DNA of 64,000 bases from Hydractinia symbiolongicarpus (taxonomy: Eukaryota > Cnidaria > Hydrozoa > Anthoathecata > Hydractiniidae): the NCBI RefSeq assembly GCF_029227915.1, contig NC_079889.1, positions 8,120,001 to 8,184,000 of the forward strand. Reading direction: 5' to 3'. Shown here piece by piece: positions 11,501 through 23,800 of the stretch. Position 1 is the first letter of the stretch, and each line of letters opens with the position of its first letter. The notes under the pieces were generated by a model that was given only the letters and a program-made list of their open reading frames with translations, was not told the DNA's origin and searched no databases. The position numbers were made by a program, and so were the translations under genes.

Positions 11501-13713
11501 TACAACGTCTCTAGGCGTGAAAGGAAATATTTTTTCAAAACTCAGAATATCATCCGAGGACGACTAAGAAAAACGTTGTGTTTACGTGCAATTTCGAGGA
11601 TACTTATGTGTTTTGAATAAAAGAAACATAAAAAAGAGAAATATTCACACTATATGAAAGCCTATTTTCAAAAAAATGCTCAAAGTACCTTGTGCTGAAA
11701 AAACAAAAACAAAAAAACTGTCGAGTCACGTAATTTGCCATATATATTATTTTCACATTAGCTTGTCATATACGAAGCAGGGAAACTTAAAATGTTAATA
11801 GTTACTATGGAAACGTAAAAATTCAAATGCAAATATTGAACATTAATGCACAATATAAGAAAGTATTCAAAACTGATAATTATTAACAGAAAATGTTTAA
11901 GGAAAATTTTTCAAGTAGAAAAGATGATTTTATGGGTATCTGTTGTGAAAGCACATACAAGAAACTGCAGATTGGAACTGTTGAAAAATCGTTTAAAGTA
12001 AGTCATTTAGTATATTCTAAATCGATGAAACATTTTACAGCAAACTATATCAGGTCACCAGGTACCTCGTATTTGACAGTCTCAGGAAATTCCAAATATA
12101 ATGTAAAATTTAAAGAAAACGTCAACCTCGATTCTAGCCTTTTTCAGAAGCGCGAAGACTTTTGTGAAAACATCCACATGATCAGGTTGGTCTTAAAATG
12201 ATAAACGAGTTACATTCTAAATAAAATAGCAGAATTATTATAAATATTTAAGATGATATGTAGTAGCTATAATTAAAAATACATATGGTTTGTGTCACGT
12301 GCTTAATGGTGGCTTCATTCAACCTATTCTTGATTTCAGTTTGAAGTTTATGATGTTATCATACTTACATTAAGCTTTATTCAAATTTAAAAAACTAGCA
12401 GCTCGTTATTATAAACGCTATAAGTATTATAAACAACTGGAAGTCCTGGGGGAGAGGTTGAGCTAATGACTTTCTTCATAAGCAGCACCTCCCCTTGAAC
12501 CCTTCCGTACACCCACCCATCAATTCACTTGTGGAAGTAATACTTACAAATTGTTTGGCGTTTTTTTATTTCAATAAGCAACAAACTGCCTGCTAGGCGA
12601 TTTTAGTTTAGTTTAGATTTTGAAGTCTTTACCTCCCCCCACCTTCCCCTCTCCTCCCCTCCCCAACCCCTCGGAGCACCATAACTCCGCCTATTTTAAA
12701 TAATCGGCATAATAATCTCATATAATTTATAAAAATCTATACACTATTCTGTAGCTGTAAAACAACCCACGGAATTTCGTTCGTCACTACATGCAGCTAC
12801 CATCTTGACAGACGGAAAGTCAGGTATTATAACACTGGATAGTCGGGTTCTCCCGCCCTTTATTTATTGTATTTCGTGTGTCCGTATCACAGATATAAAA
12901 TGTAAGCCCGTCAAAAATATACGTTCGCAGTTATCAACCTAGGCTTGCAGAAATTTTCCCGTCCCGTAAAGTCAATAAAATATATTGTGTTTTTTTCTAT
13001 TTCGTGTACCCGTAGAGCGACAACAGATTAAACACAGACATAATTGTCGGTGTTTAATCTGTTGAATATTCTTAAAAAGCAATGCATTGCAATCCATTGT
13101 AACCGTCTAATCGCCCCGATTGCAAAATGTAGTTTACCGAACTCTCAAAAGAATCATTTTTGCTCGATTTATTATTTATCAGTTTCCGTCAAACACTCTC
13201 CATCGCAGATACTTTATAAATAATTTACATACCAATTACTTTTATATCAATGACAAAGGCCTTAATCCTCCTGCGGTGGGGAAAACATTTCTTAAAGTAG
13301 TACGCGATTTGATTTTTTATGTGTGAAAGAGAAGTGTAAAAGTTAAGCGACAATCCTACTCGAATTATCGTTGATAAGGATGCATGTGCAGGTCATATGA
13401 AGCAAGGTACTAAATTTAGCTACTTTAGTACTGCTTTTTAATCAGTTTTATTTTTATTTTTTTTAATTTTTGTTGTTGTTGTTCTGTTGCTTTCGAGAGT
13501 CAAAACTTTCCAATTCATGGATAGTTCGGACGAGTAATTCTCAGGCTGCTTTCATTCAAGAGTTTGTTACACCAAAGCTTGCTTATTTTATTAGGCGTTC
13601 TAATAAAATAAACTTCAGACGTTTTTAAAGTAGTTAGGTAGCTGGTTCTTTTCTAAATTTTGCATGGAAACATTTATGTACTGGAAATATTACTCGAACC
13701 GTTTCGTATCCCT
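8583..13713. other. Intergenic, no convincing gene
   Basis: AT-rich sequence. It contains a CT-rich tract at 12630-12672 and a degenerate Helitron-like fragment near 12755-12838 ('cagctaccatcttgacagac'). The best open frame is 11893-12201, listed separately. No tRNA or splice-linked exon set was found. Confidence 0.5.
11893..12201 (+). CDS. Hypothetical 102-aa open frame
   Basis: It starts with ATG shortly after a possible acceptor (TTAACAG, about 11888) and encodes a basic peptide without long low-complexity runs, in AT-rich surroundings. I see no domain, signal peptide or membrane segment and recognise no family. It could be an exon, an element fragment or chance; chance is the most likely. 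Confidence 0.2.
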   Translation: MFKENFSSRKDDFMGICCESTYKKLQIGTVEKSFKVSHLVYSKSMKHFTANYIRSPGTSYLTVSGNSKYNVKFKENVNLDSSLFQKREDFCENIHMIRLVLK

Positions 13714-14066
13714 TTATTACAATGTTATACAATTTTACATACTCTTTCAACACCAAAATTTCAAGGCAGATGTAGAAAATTATGGTGTTTGAATTCTGCT
13801 GGCAGCCGTACATTGCTTTTTACCGGGTTTTTTTAAAGCAGCTTGAAGTGCGGCATTTTGTTACAAAATATAATTTTTAACAGTATTAACTATATGTTTT
13901 TCTCTTCGTAATGAGGATGGTTGGGAATCACTTTGTATTTTTTTGTCATACCAAGACATGGAGGTTATCATCCACCAAGAACTTACATTATTTAATGATA
14001 AGTAGATGATTAGTTTTGATGTGCTGATGAGACAAATTGATCTTGAGCGTACTTGAAACGACTTTA
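13714..14066. repeat. 350-bp dispersed duplication, copy 1
   Basis: It is nearly identical to 16476-16822, with a few indels and substitutions. Both copies end abruptly at GAAACGACTTTA. The minus strand has open stretches (SFQVRSRSICLISTSKLI...) split across frames, possibly a decayed element protein. I cannot name it. Confidence 0.85.
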
Positions 14067-14508
14067 CACCGTACAACCTCAAAGATTTTAGGGTTTTTTA
14101 ATATTCTCCAACAATGTGAAAACCAAAAAAAGTGCCAGGAACATCCATGTTTTATGTCATCACATAATAAGAACTTCTGGCAACACCCCAAGCTTAAATT
14201 CACTGGAAATATAAAAAATACTTAGTATCCCTAATACTTCAAACTCTCTGATATAAAATGCTAAACTTGCATTACATTACACAGAGAAAAAGTGTGTTAA
14301 CACCTTAAAAAAGATTTTTAAAAACCAGATACAGATTTTATGAGGGTGATTTTTATTTGAGTATTTTTAGTTCCTTAATAATAATTAATTAGTTCCTCCT
14401 AGCTTTCGTCTGAAACATCTCTAAGGGGTATTTATATATTGATAGGGAGTTTGAGAACATTGAATAGTCATTCACAACTACATTCGATTCGGAATTAAAA
14501 AAAAAGTT

Positions 14509-14772
14509 AGCTTCATTCTGGGTCAATGACAAAGTGAATAACTTGCGGACAGGCGAATCCGTGTGATATATAAAGGACGGACTACCCTGGGGATTTCTTA
14601 AGGTCTACGGACTGTATTTTGTTCAAAACTACTGTGCCACAGCTTCATTCTGGGTCCATGAAAAAGTAAATAATTTGCGGACAGGCGAAACCGTGTAATG
14701 TATAAAGGACGGACTACCCTGTGGATTTATCCAAGGGCTGCGTACTGTATTTTGTTCAAACCAACTGTCCCG
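14509..14772. repeat. 132-bp tandem duplication
   Basis: Two head-to-tail copies start at 14509 and 14641, each beginning AGCTTCATTCTGGGTC and containing ATATAAAGGACGGACTACCC or a close variant. The phrase 'ggacaggcgaatccgtg' resembles the 3' part of the Helitron-like elements, so the unit may derive from them. Confidence 0.85.
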
Positions 14773-16475
14773 CAGGTTTATTTACGAAAGTATTTTGATT
14801 ACTTCATGAAAAGAGGCGACAAAAAATGCAAAAAAATACCGATGCGGGAAATTTTTACGTAGCGAGAAATTCTGAGGACAGGCGATCCCGTGCATTTTGA
14901 CTAGTCTACAAACAAAGTTGGCATCTGAAAATAGCGAGGATGCACAATATGGTTTTCTCAAACGAAATAAAGAGCATATAATCACAACATCGGAATCTAA
15001 AGAGTAAAACAAAAAGCTTCTTTCTCGTATGAACACGCATATTCTGTTCAAAATGGCTGTTAAATTTTTGTACCAATAATGCACGAAATAGTAATGCCAA
15101 AAAGTTAAAAGGACTGGTGCATCCCCATGGATTTTTAGGCTAAATAAGTAGCATAACTGAATCCTTGATCTTGGATAAACGAGACATTTTTTTTCTAAGA
15201 TGTAAATATATTTTAAATTTATAAAAAAATAAAAACACAAACAAAAATTATTATCTAAATGTATGACTCCCAGATTTTTAGAAATACAGTTCTCCTAATT
15301 TTTAAGGTTACATTCTTCTCCGGCTTTCTTAAAACAACCGTATTTTAACATTTCACCATTTTAGAATCTTATTCTGTAGCGCCAACTTCGTTTACATTGC
15401 CTTTATGGTGCATTAAATTATGCGTCATACCACATGTAATTCAAATTTCGTGCTCGGGTTACGTCACACCAGAAAGATATATAGCAACGTGTGAATCATT
15501 AAAAATAGAAAAACCATTTACTCATTTATTATCAAAAAAAGAAGTATTTTAAATATTAATTACATCTTAAAAAAAAAGAAGAAGCAGAGGGAGCGTTTTG
15601 AAACGTGAATTTTTCTCTTTTATATTTAATGCTCTTGCTCTTAAAATATTAAGAAGATTTAGCAAATTCTGGTTTACTTCGCAACGAAGCCTAAATCAAG
15701 GTTATTCGCATTTTAATGTTGGATTTTATTGTGAGTAAAAAACGTTTTTGCTCGGTAAAAGACGTATTGATGAATTTCAGGATGATCACCTCAAAGTGAT
15801 TTTAGCTGTAAGCATTTTTGAATGTCACAAAGTAAGTTTTTCTTTTTTTTTGGAGTATCGCAGAAAACATATTTAACTTTGTTGTTCTAACAAAGACGTC
15901 ACAACATAAATTTATAAAACCGACTCCAGGCGCTTCTTAAAAAAAAGATAATTTTTTTTTGTTGTTTCTAGAAGTCACATTTTTGTTGTTTTGTATATAT
16001 TTTTTTCTTTTTTATCTGGGAAAGTATGGGGGAATCTGCTTTTACCATTAAAGCTTCTTCTCTGCTTTTCTTTATACTAATTTATTTAAGCGCTTTTTTT
16101 TTTCTTTTCATAACCTTGTTTTTCAGTTATTTTTTTATTTTTTTTCCGTTCCATAGCCCTGCGTGTAGATTGTGAATTATTTATTATTGTCATTCATACG
16201 TAAACGTCTAATCAAATTGTTATTTCCACGGATGACAAATTTTTATTTGATTTTTTAGATATATCCTTAACATTTTTAGAACAATTTTGGCTAATCTGAT
16301 TAGAAGCCTCGTTCTCAGCAGCAATTTTCTCAGCAGCCTCGTTCTCATTAGCGTCGTTCTTTGTAGCCTCTTTGTTAGCAACCACGCTCTTAGTGCTGTT
16401 GCTTTTAGAAAGTCATAGTTGTTATGCTTTCACATAAAAAAACATTTTTCCTTTTAAGGATAATTTTCTGAAAAT
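14773..16475. other. Intergenic, weak coding-like segment
   Basis: A 152-codon minus-strand frame (14782-15240) has no recognisable features and overlaps repeat-like sequence. At 16215-16411 on the minus strand, about 65 codons rich in Asn, Glu, Ala and Lys (KEATKNDANENEAAEKIAAE) stay open with no ATG. That could be a small exon of a coiled-coil-like protein. Otherwise nothing was seen. Confidence 0.3.
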
Positions 16476-16822
16476 TTATTACAATGTTATACAATTTTAA
16501 ATACTCTTTCAACACCAAAAGGCAGATGTAGAAAATTATGGTGTTTGAATTCTGCTGGCAGCCGTACATTGCTTTTTACCAGGTTTTTTTAAAGCAGCTT
16601 GAAGTGCGGGCATTTTGTTACAAAATATAATTTTTAACAGTATTAACTATATGTTTTTCTCTTCGTAATGAGGATGGTTGGGAATCACTTTGTATTTTTT
16701 GTCATACCAAGACATGGAGGTTATCATCCACCAAGAACTTACATTATTTAATGATAAGTAGATGATTAATTTTGATGTGCTGATGAGACAAATTGATCTT
16801 GAGCGTACTTGAAACGACTTTA
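16476..16822. repeat. 350-bp dispersed duplication, copy 2
   Basis: It matches 13714-14066 over essentially its whole length in the same orientation. After GAAACGACTTTA the two loci share nothing, so the repeat boundary is sharp. Confidence 0.85.
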
Positions 16823-18369
16823 AGTACTTTGCTTGGGACAAGGCATTCCTCCAAAAACTAACCACACTTTTTGATTGGATTCTAAATACAATTTGTCATT
16901 AATTATGGCGTAATTTCACTAATTATGGCATAATTAACAACGTACATAAAGCATATGCAGTTGGTAAAAACGTATTTGGTCAGAAATTCTTCTGACGTCA
17001 TTCGGCTATGACGTGTTTAATTATGATGATATCAGCATTGTAGCTGTTAGATCTTGGACAGAACAGTCAATGAAGTCATAAAATGTCTTTCTTTTTACCT
17101 CCTTGCTTCTATTCTCTTCCTCGTCTTCACTGTTAGTTACCTAGCAACATGTTTGCACATGTCTACCTAACTTGAAGGAAAAAACAACATTATCGTATGG
17201 CGATGAAGCTCTAAAATTTTTTTTATTTTGATCGACCCTGATTCTAAATATACCCATGACCACTGTTGTGCAGTCCTGAACTATTATTCATTTGTCTGCA
17301 ACATGTATCAAATTCCAATACATCTCAACCTAATACCCAGCCTTTTTATGTATTTTTTTCTGTTACTTAAACTATTTTTACTTTAAAATTCACACAACAT
17401 CCTACACAATAGCACTAATGAAAGCCTCTCTTTTATGTGGAATACACAGGATACCCTGGAGGCGAGAATGTCATTTTGAAACAATCCTCCATTTTTGTTT
17501 TAATACCGTCATGGGGACCGTTCAATAAGAGATTGTATACCTCTGTAGTGTATTCTAATTAACTAAGAATTTGTATGATTAACGCAACTGGTATTAATGA
17601 GATGTTTTGATAAGAACTATTATAAAAATTTTACAATATATAATTTTACAAAATGTGTTTTACTAAATAAAGTGATTAATAAATAAAGTGATTCAGCAAT
17701 GACAAAGTAGATCCGATAAAATCCTGTTTCGGTTCGGAAAGATTTTCTAACCCGGTTCAGATTTATCACTCAGGGTATATCGCACGTTGGTTTAGTGTTA
17801 TGTGTCCTATTTTGCGTTAGTGTTCAGAAAAATTTACAAATTTTTTTGTATCGGATACAGGATAGGGAAGTGTTTTCTTTAACATTTGCTATAATCAATA
17901 TATTTCTAAGGGGTTGACCTTAAAAATCGTAGCTAAGGTGAAACGTATATATATTTCATAATCTATTTCCACATCGTATTCAAATGTACATTCGTCATCG
18001 TTCAGTTATTCTCAAAATGATCAATATTTTATATGTCACTATGGTAAAAATGCAGTATAATGTTAGTCTGTAGCTATAGATTCCTTCTTTAGACTAACGA
18101 TAGGTTTAGGGCGTTTTTTGTCAATGAGAAATGCAAGTAGGTGGTATTCTTTTCTTTTAATGTTTTCTTTTTGTTTTTTGTTTACAATTACGAGAACAAG
18201 CTGTCTGACCTCTAATTGTCAGCATTAAATTGATTGCGGATAATATTTGATTAAAAAGTATTTAGCTCAATCGATATGTCATTTCTTCGTGGTAGTTGAA
18301 TGGTGTTGTTGTTTGCAAGATCATTAGTACACTTTTGCTAGTTTGTTGGTATGTTTGATTTTTATTTGT

Positions 18370-18370
<1 letters not shown>

Positions 18371-18402
<32 letters not shown>
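18371..18402. repeat. Poly-T tract
   Basis: Thirty-two consecutive T. It may be the tail of an old retro-inserted sequence on the minus strand, but no body is recognisable. Confidence 0.9.
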
Positions 18403-18403
<1 letters not shown>

Positions 18404-19394
18404 TAGCTGTCCTTGTTGGTCTACTACAAATCTGGCCTGGTATCAAAAAAACTTTTTCTTATTATAAGCAATATCTATTTTGTTATGTCGAGTAATTCAC
18501 TAAAGCGTTCTTTAAATGCAATTACATGTACAGTTAAATACACCCAAACCCTTCGCAGTGGCAAATATTTTTTTCTATTCATAAAGGCTTTGTTGCAGCT
18601 TCATGTTAATCTCCGTGGGGAAGATCAATTTTAGACCATGCTCTTTTGTTTTTTGTTTTTTATACATGTGAAGGGAATACATTTTTTAATTAATGAAATT
18701 ATAAAGCATTTTAAGGTTTATACAAAGTTTTTAGGAATTGTTTTAACAAAACGTAATTTTAGATGTCGATGGCTGGCTTAATGAATCGGCGATTTGATGG
18801 AATAATGCTAAACTTCTTCTGGTTAAAAAGGAGGTCTGCGAAAAACTTTTTTATTGTGAACAATATTGCTTTAGGCCTTAACTTGTTAGTGAAACTTAAT
18901 GTACGAAGGGAATTTTTGTTGAATGAAAAGAAAGAGCCAATGGAAATTGTTACACTGTGTGGTGGACTGGTTAAATTTCTTTTCTTTTTTATTTATCAAT
19001 TTATCAATATAATTCAGCAATGCACTTATTTTTTGGGAATCAGTGAATTAACTTTAGCCTGTGATGTTCTCATTTTGTTTTTAATGTTTAGTCTGACATT
19101 GTCCTTATCTGTAGGTGCTCTGAGTATTTTATTATTATTATTGTTATTATTATTACTTTGCAATAAATTACGAATTAACGATTTTAATGAAATTTCTTGT
19201 CATTGTGCTCAGGTTGTTTGTATTTTGTATTTTATATTTTCCTTCCATTCTCAATCTCGTCCGGTTAATAAATCATTGTACGCTAAATTCTGTTTCCTGT
19301 TTTTTAAAATACACACGTTGTTTCACAAGGAACATGAAGTTTTGGCTGAAGGCCGGTGTAGCTGAAGTTTTTCTCTTCTACAGACTGAATTGTC

Positions 19395-19440
19395 CCTTAT
19401 TTGGTGTTGTTGTTGTTATTGTTGCTTATTTGTTATTGTT

Positions 19441-19471
<31 letters not shown>

Positions 19472-19600
19472 CGTATTTGGTGTTGTTGTTGTTGTTCTTG
19501 CGTATTTGGTGTTGTTGTTGTTGTTGTTGTTGCTTATTTGTTATTGTTGTTGTTTGTTGTTGTTGTTGTTGCTTATTTGTTTTTTTGTTGCGTGTCGAAC
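19395..19600. repeat. GTT trinucleotide repeat
   Basis: Imperfect (GTT)n interrupted by 'gcttatttg' and 'gcgtatttg' spacers. The three overlapping open frames here are by-products of the repeat. Confidence 0.9.
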
Positions 19601-20892
19601 TCTTTACTTGGAAAGATCAAAGTCGCATTAGGCTAATGCGTCCATTTGCATGATTGCCTTCAATAATTTTGAGGATTTAAAACCTTAAATTGACTATAAG
19701 GCTAATCAAATTCTAAAGTTTTGCTGTGTTAGAACAAAGACGTTTGAAAGCCTATCCTCGTCAGCTCTTGAAAAACTGTGGATGTCATCCTTCCGCTCTG
19801 ACTTAAAAAAAGAAACTCATGTCAATTTTTAATCAATTTTGTCCCAATCAGCCTCAATATGAAACCAAGGCTGGTTTCAACAAATAAAACTGTTGTCACG
19901 GCTGACAAACAACTTGCATTTTTTGGAATACGCCTTCCCGGAAATTAACGATGTAGTCACGAACGGAGTTTCAAAAGAAGGAATGCTAACGACATTTAAT
20001 ACGGAAAAAGGTGTGTTATGTTAAAAAGTTACTCTCTGTTTCTCGCTCGTACATGTGAAACAAAATATAGCATTCAGTAATACCAAAATTATCAATCCTC
20101 AATCTTGTCGTGCACAATATTTCTTTCTAAGCCGCTGTCTCCATGGCGCTATTATAAAAAAGTATTTTTAATTTTTCAATGCCTGTATCAAATACATTTG
20201 TCTTCAAGTTATAAGAAATACCTTTGGCATTATAATCAATTTAAAAGGATATGTTAAAAGTAAATGAGTCAGGTTGATGCAACGATGCTGCTTGGTTGGT
20301 TATTTACTGTAAGGAAAAGTTAAGTAACTGATTACAATGCTGACCCAGTGTACGACACGATACGTGATGAGCTAGACGCAGTTGGTTGGGCTTTAGAAAA
20401 AGACAGGATTATATATATTTTTAAAGACTGTCTTTATTTTAGATGAGACAGGATATGCTTGTTTTCAGATAGAGTGTTTTTTATTTGTGTTCTTATAAAA
20501 ATGGTAAAATATATACACGGTCAGAAGATGATAAATAGGGGAGACTGTTCGTAACTAATTGTTTCATCGCAATTCTAAACTCATAAATTTCATGTTCTAG
20601 ATTTTAATGTAAGTCAAATTGTTCTTATTCTGAGTTTTTTTATAAACTAATTGTTTCTTAGTGATTCCAGTCTTACGTTACTTTGTTTTTAACCAATCAC
20701 AGAAGTACAATCACAGAAGTTTCTAATATGGTATAGACTTTATTGTCCATCCAGCGAAATCATGTTCTTTTTTGTGTTTGCATAAAATACATATTTATTT
20801 TTCAGGTTTCTAAATATATGTTACAAACGTATTTTAAGTAAGAATATATAAAAAATTAGTGTGAAGTTGTGGAAAGAAGAGGAGATTGAACA

Positions 20893-20897
20893 ATGAC
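20893..20897 (+). CDS. Start exon of patched-domain gene A (5 coding bases)
   Basis: The sequence ATGAC is followed at once by a textbook donor, GTAAGTAT. Joining AC to the first G of the exon at 22163 gives ACG, and the protein starts M-T-Q-Q-G-G-C. Exon 2 has no in-frame ATG before the first membrane segment, so an upstream start is required. This is the nearest site I found that has an ATG, a donor and the right phase. Confidence 0.65.
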
Positions 20898-23800
20898 GTA
20901 AGTATTTTCTCTTCCCTTGTGTCTTTTATGTTACAATATTTTTTATTTTCTATATCTATATTATCGCTGTCTCTCTGTCTATGAGCCAATTTAAAAAAAA
21001 CTGGGGACCGTGCGAGTAAATTTCAATACTTCATGTTAACAAGCAAACAAGGATCGCAAAAGCGATGCCCAGAATATGTGCAACGGGCGAAAATCTGAGG
21101 AACTTCGAACCAGTGGAATTCTCCACAGGCTAACAACTTGTTTATTATAAAACTAGTCGATAAGGCCCGTGGAAAAATCCACTGAGGCAGTGTAAAAATG
21201 AAAAAGAAGCCTTATTTGAATTGTGATGACGTCAGCAACCCATTCACAAAAAAAATAATTCAGAAGCATCTTTTCACGTTGCCTCTATTGTGCAGAGCTA
21301 AAACTGCTGATCGAAATGTATATGATCATGTGCGTGGGATGAACGGTTAATAAGATATTAGGGATTAAAAATTTTGCTGACGTCAGCAAAGACCTGTCAA
21401 AACCATAAAAGTTTTTTTTATTACAGTGCACTTAAAACTTTGAGGCCAAATAACTAGGAAACGAGGTGGTGATGTCAATGATTTTTCTCTGCGTGGGTAA
21501 CTAGGGACCACCTAGGACCAATTTGGGTAATTTTCCCAAACTTGGGTCCCCAAATCCGTTTCGGATTGGACGGGTTGATGACGTCATCAAAAAACCTTCA
21601 AACCCTAATATCTCTGCAACCGTTTTTCAAAAGTACTTGATCCAATACATTTTCTTGATCAGCGTTTCAAGATCTATACAATAAAGGAAACAGGTATACA
21701 AAATTGCATAAAAAATTTGGGGATGGGGCTGACGTCAGCAAAATTTTGAAATCCTTATACCTCATTAACCGCTCATCAAAACCACACGATCGTATGCATT
21801 TTCTTGATCAGCAGTATAAGCTCTACACAATGGAAGAAACATGAAAACAAGTTTCTCAATTTTTTTTTGTGGATGGGTCGCTGACGTCTTCAAAATTCAA
21901 ATGACGCTTCTTTTTCATTTTTATCCTGCTGCAGTGGATTTTTCCACGGGCTTTATCGACTAGTATTCAATATTTTACCTTCATTGATTGTGATAGAGCT
22001 CAGAGGTTGTAAACAAGTTGTATTACTGAAGTATGATTTGAACACGTTTTCTCGTGGGGAAATTCGTGGGAATTTACCCGTTGATACTCACAACTTTTTG
22101 GCTCACAGACACGGATTGGCAGTACCTACAAGTTTTTAATATTTTTTCTCTTGTATTTTTAGGCAGCAAGGAGGTTGCCTACACCGAATATGGATCGGTT
22201 GGATTCGTGTCTGCCGCGCCATTAACGATGCTATAGAGAACATATTCGAAATACACACGCGCTTCGTAACGAAGCACCATAAATTAGTTATAGGACTATG
22301 TTTACTTTTTGTGGCCATTATGGCAGTTGGAGCCTTCCGTTTCAAAGCCTTGCAGAGAAACGAAGAACTTTTTATACCGCAAACCAGTCAGGCATTCAAA
22401 GACTTAGATCGAGCGGAGGTAAATTTTGATTTGAAGTTTCGCTTCGAAGAATTTATCATTATGCCGAACAATGACCAAGCGAATATATTTGATGATAACT
22501 TAGTCTTTCGCAAAGCGCTAGAATTGCATCAGAAAATCAGCGCAATAGCCGGCTTTACAAAAGTGTGTGCGAAGGATAAAAAAGGGAATTGTATCTACGT
22601 AAGCTCCCTGCAAGTGTTTAATTATAGCAAAGAAACAATAGATAACTCGACCGGCACTGAAATAAAAAGAAGATTGAACGAATGGCTAGTTAACCCAAGG
22701 GAATTATTTCCGAACGGCAGACCTGCGTCCTTAAACTACGTCAACATATTGGGAAAATATAAAGGAAATCAATCGCAGGTGTTTTCCGCAAACGCCGTCA
22801 GAATGACGTATTTCTTAAGATATGCCGATACCGATGACGCGGAATACGATGATATCAATGGTTGGGAGGGTGATTTTATTGACTTATGTAAAGATGAAGT
22901 TGATCCGTTTAAAGATGCAGGTGTCAAATTATTTTATTTTGCGGCGAGAACCAGAGATGACGCTATTTTAAGCAGTACTGTTGGCGACTTGCCGTTATTC
23001 AGTGTCGCTTTTGTATTGATGGTAGCCTTTTGTTTGTTTGTTTTCTTGAGAATCAAGAATCCTGTAGCTGGCCATCTCACCGTTGGAATTTGTGGGATTT
23101 TTGTGATTATGCTTGGCGTTGGATGCGGTTTCGGTTTGGCTATGTGGATTGGAACAGATTTCGTGGCGTTTACTGGAATTTTGATGTTCCTTATTCTTGG
23201 TATAGGTAAGAGCATGTTCATATTCCCGTTAAAAGTGCTTTAGTATAGCATTCTGAACATTGTGGTGGTAATTTAATTTGAAATGATGTCATGCAAGAAC
23301 GCCCTATCCACATCACTTCCTTCATGGGCGTTTTCAATACATCCTTTTGCACGCAACGACGTGCATGGGCGGCTTCAAGATATACCCTGACGCACAACAC
23401 CCCTTATGGGCGGTTTCAAGACATCCTCTGACACACAAACTCTTCATAGATGGTTTTAAAACATCCACTCACATGCAACACACTTATGGGCGGTTTCAAT
23501 ACACCCCCTCACACACAACACCCTTCATGGGCGGTTTCTAATCCCGAGATACATGTATTAGGGAATCCGATTATCGGAAACCAGGTATTAAGAGCTCTAG
23601 AATTTTAAACTTTCACCAGTGCACTTCATTCATTTGAAGAAACAAAAAACCTTATGGATCTTCTAAGAATATGCACTGCCTAATATCGCAATTTTCCCTA
23701 CGCTTCATCGCAAATGACAGTTGTTCATTAGATGCTTGTTAGATACTAACGAGTTTCAGCTGAAGAAATATGAGCCTATAATAAAATAACCACTTTATTT

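Larger units (their letters stand above)
16823..20892. other. Intergenic upstream of gene A, simple repeats
   Basis: No gene is supported. It holds a poly-T run (18371-18402) and GTT-repeat tracts (19130-19160 and 19395-19600) that create long Val/Leu/Cys open frames without meaning. The last 100 bp presumably include the promoter and 5' UTR of gene A, but no TATA box or initiator is clear. Confidence 0.5.

Noticed and set aside
14782-15240. 152-codon open frame on the minus strand
   Set aside because: Composition rich in Phe/Tyr/Leu typical of AT-rich non-coding DNA, overlaps repeat-like sequence, no domain or splice support.
18763-19653. Open frames of 200, 149, 87 and 76 codons on the plus strand
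   Set aside because: They run through TTA and GTT simple repeats giving poly-Leu/Val/Cys; the parts outside the repeats show no recognisable feature.
22934-23221. 95-codon minus-strand frame opposite exon 2 of gene A
   Set aside because: Shadow of the membrane segments encoded on the other strand.
23347-23541. 64-codon frame with repeated MGGF
   Set aside because: Translation of the 41-bp minisatellite in intron 2 of gene A.
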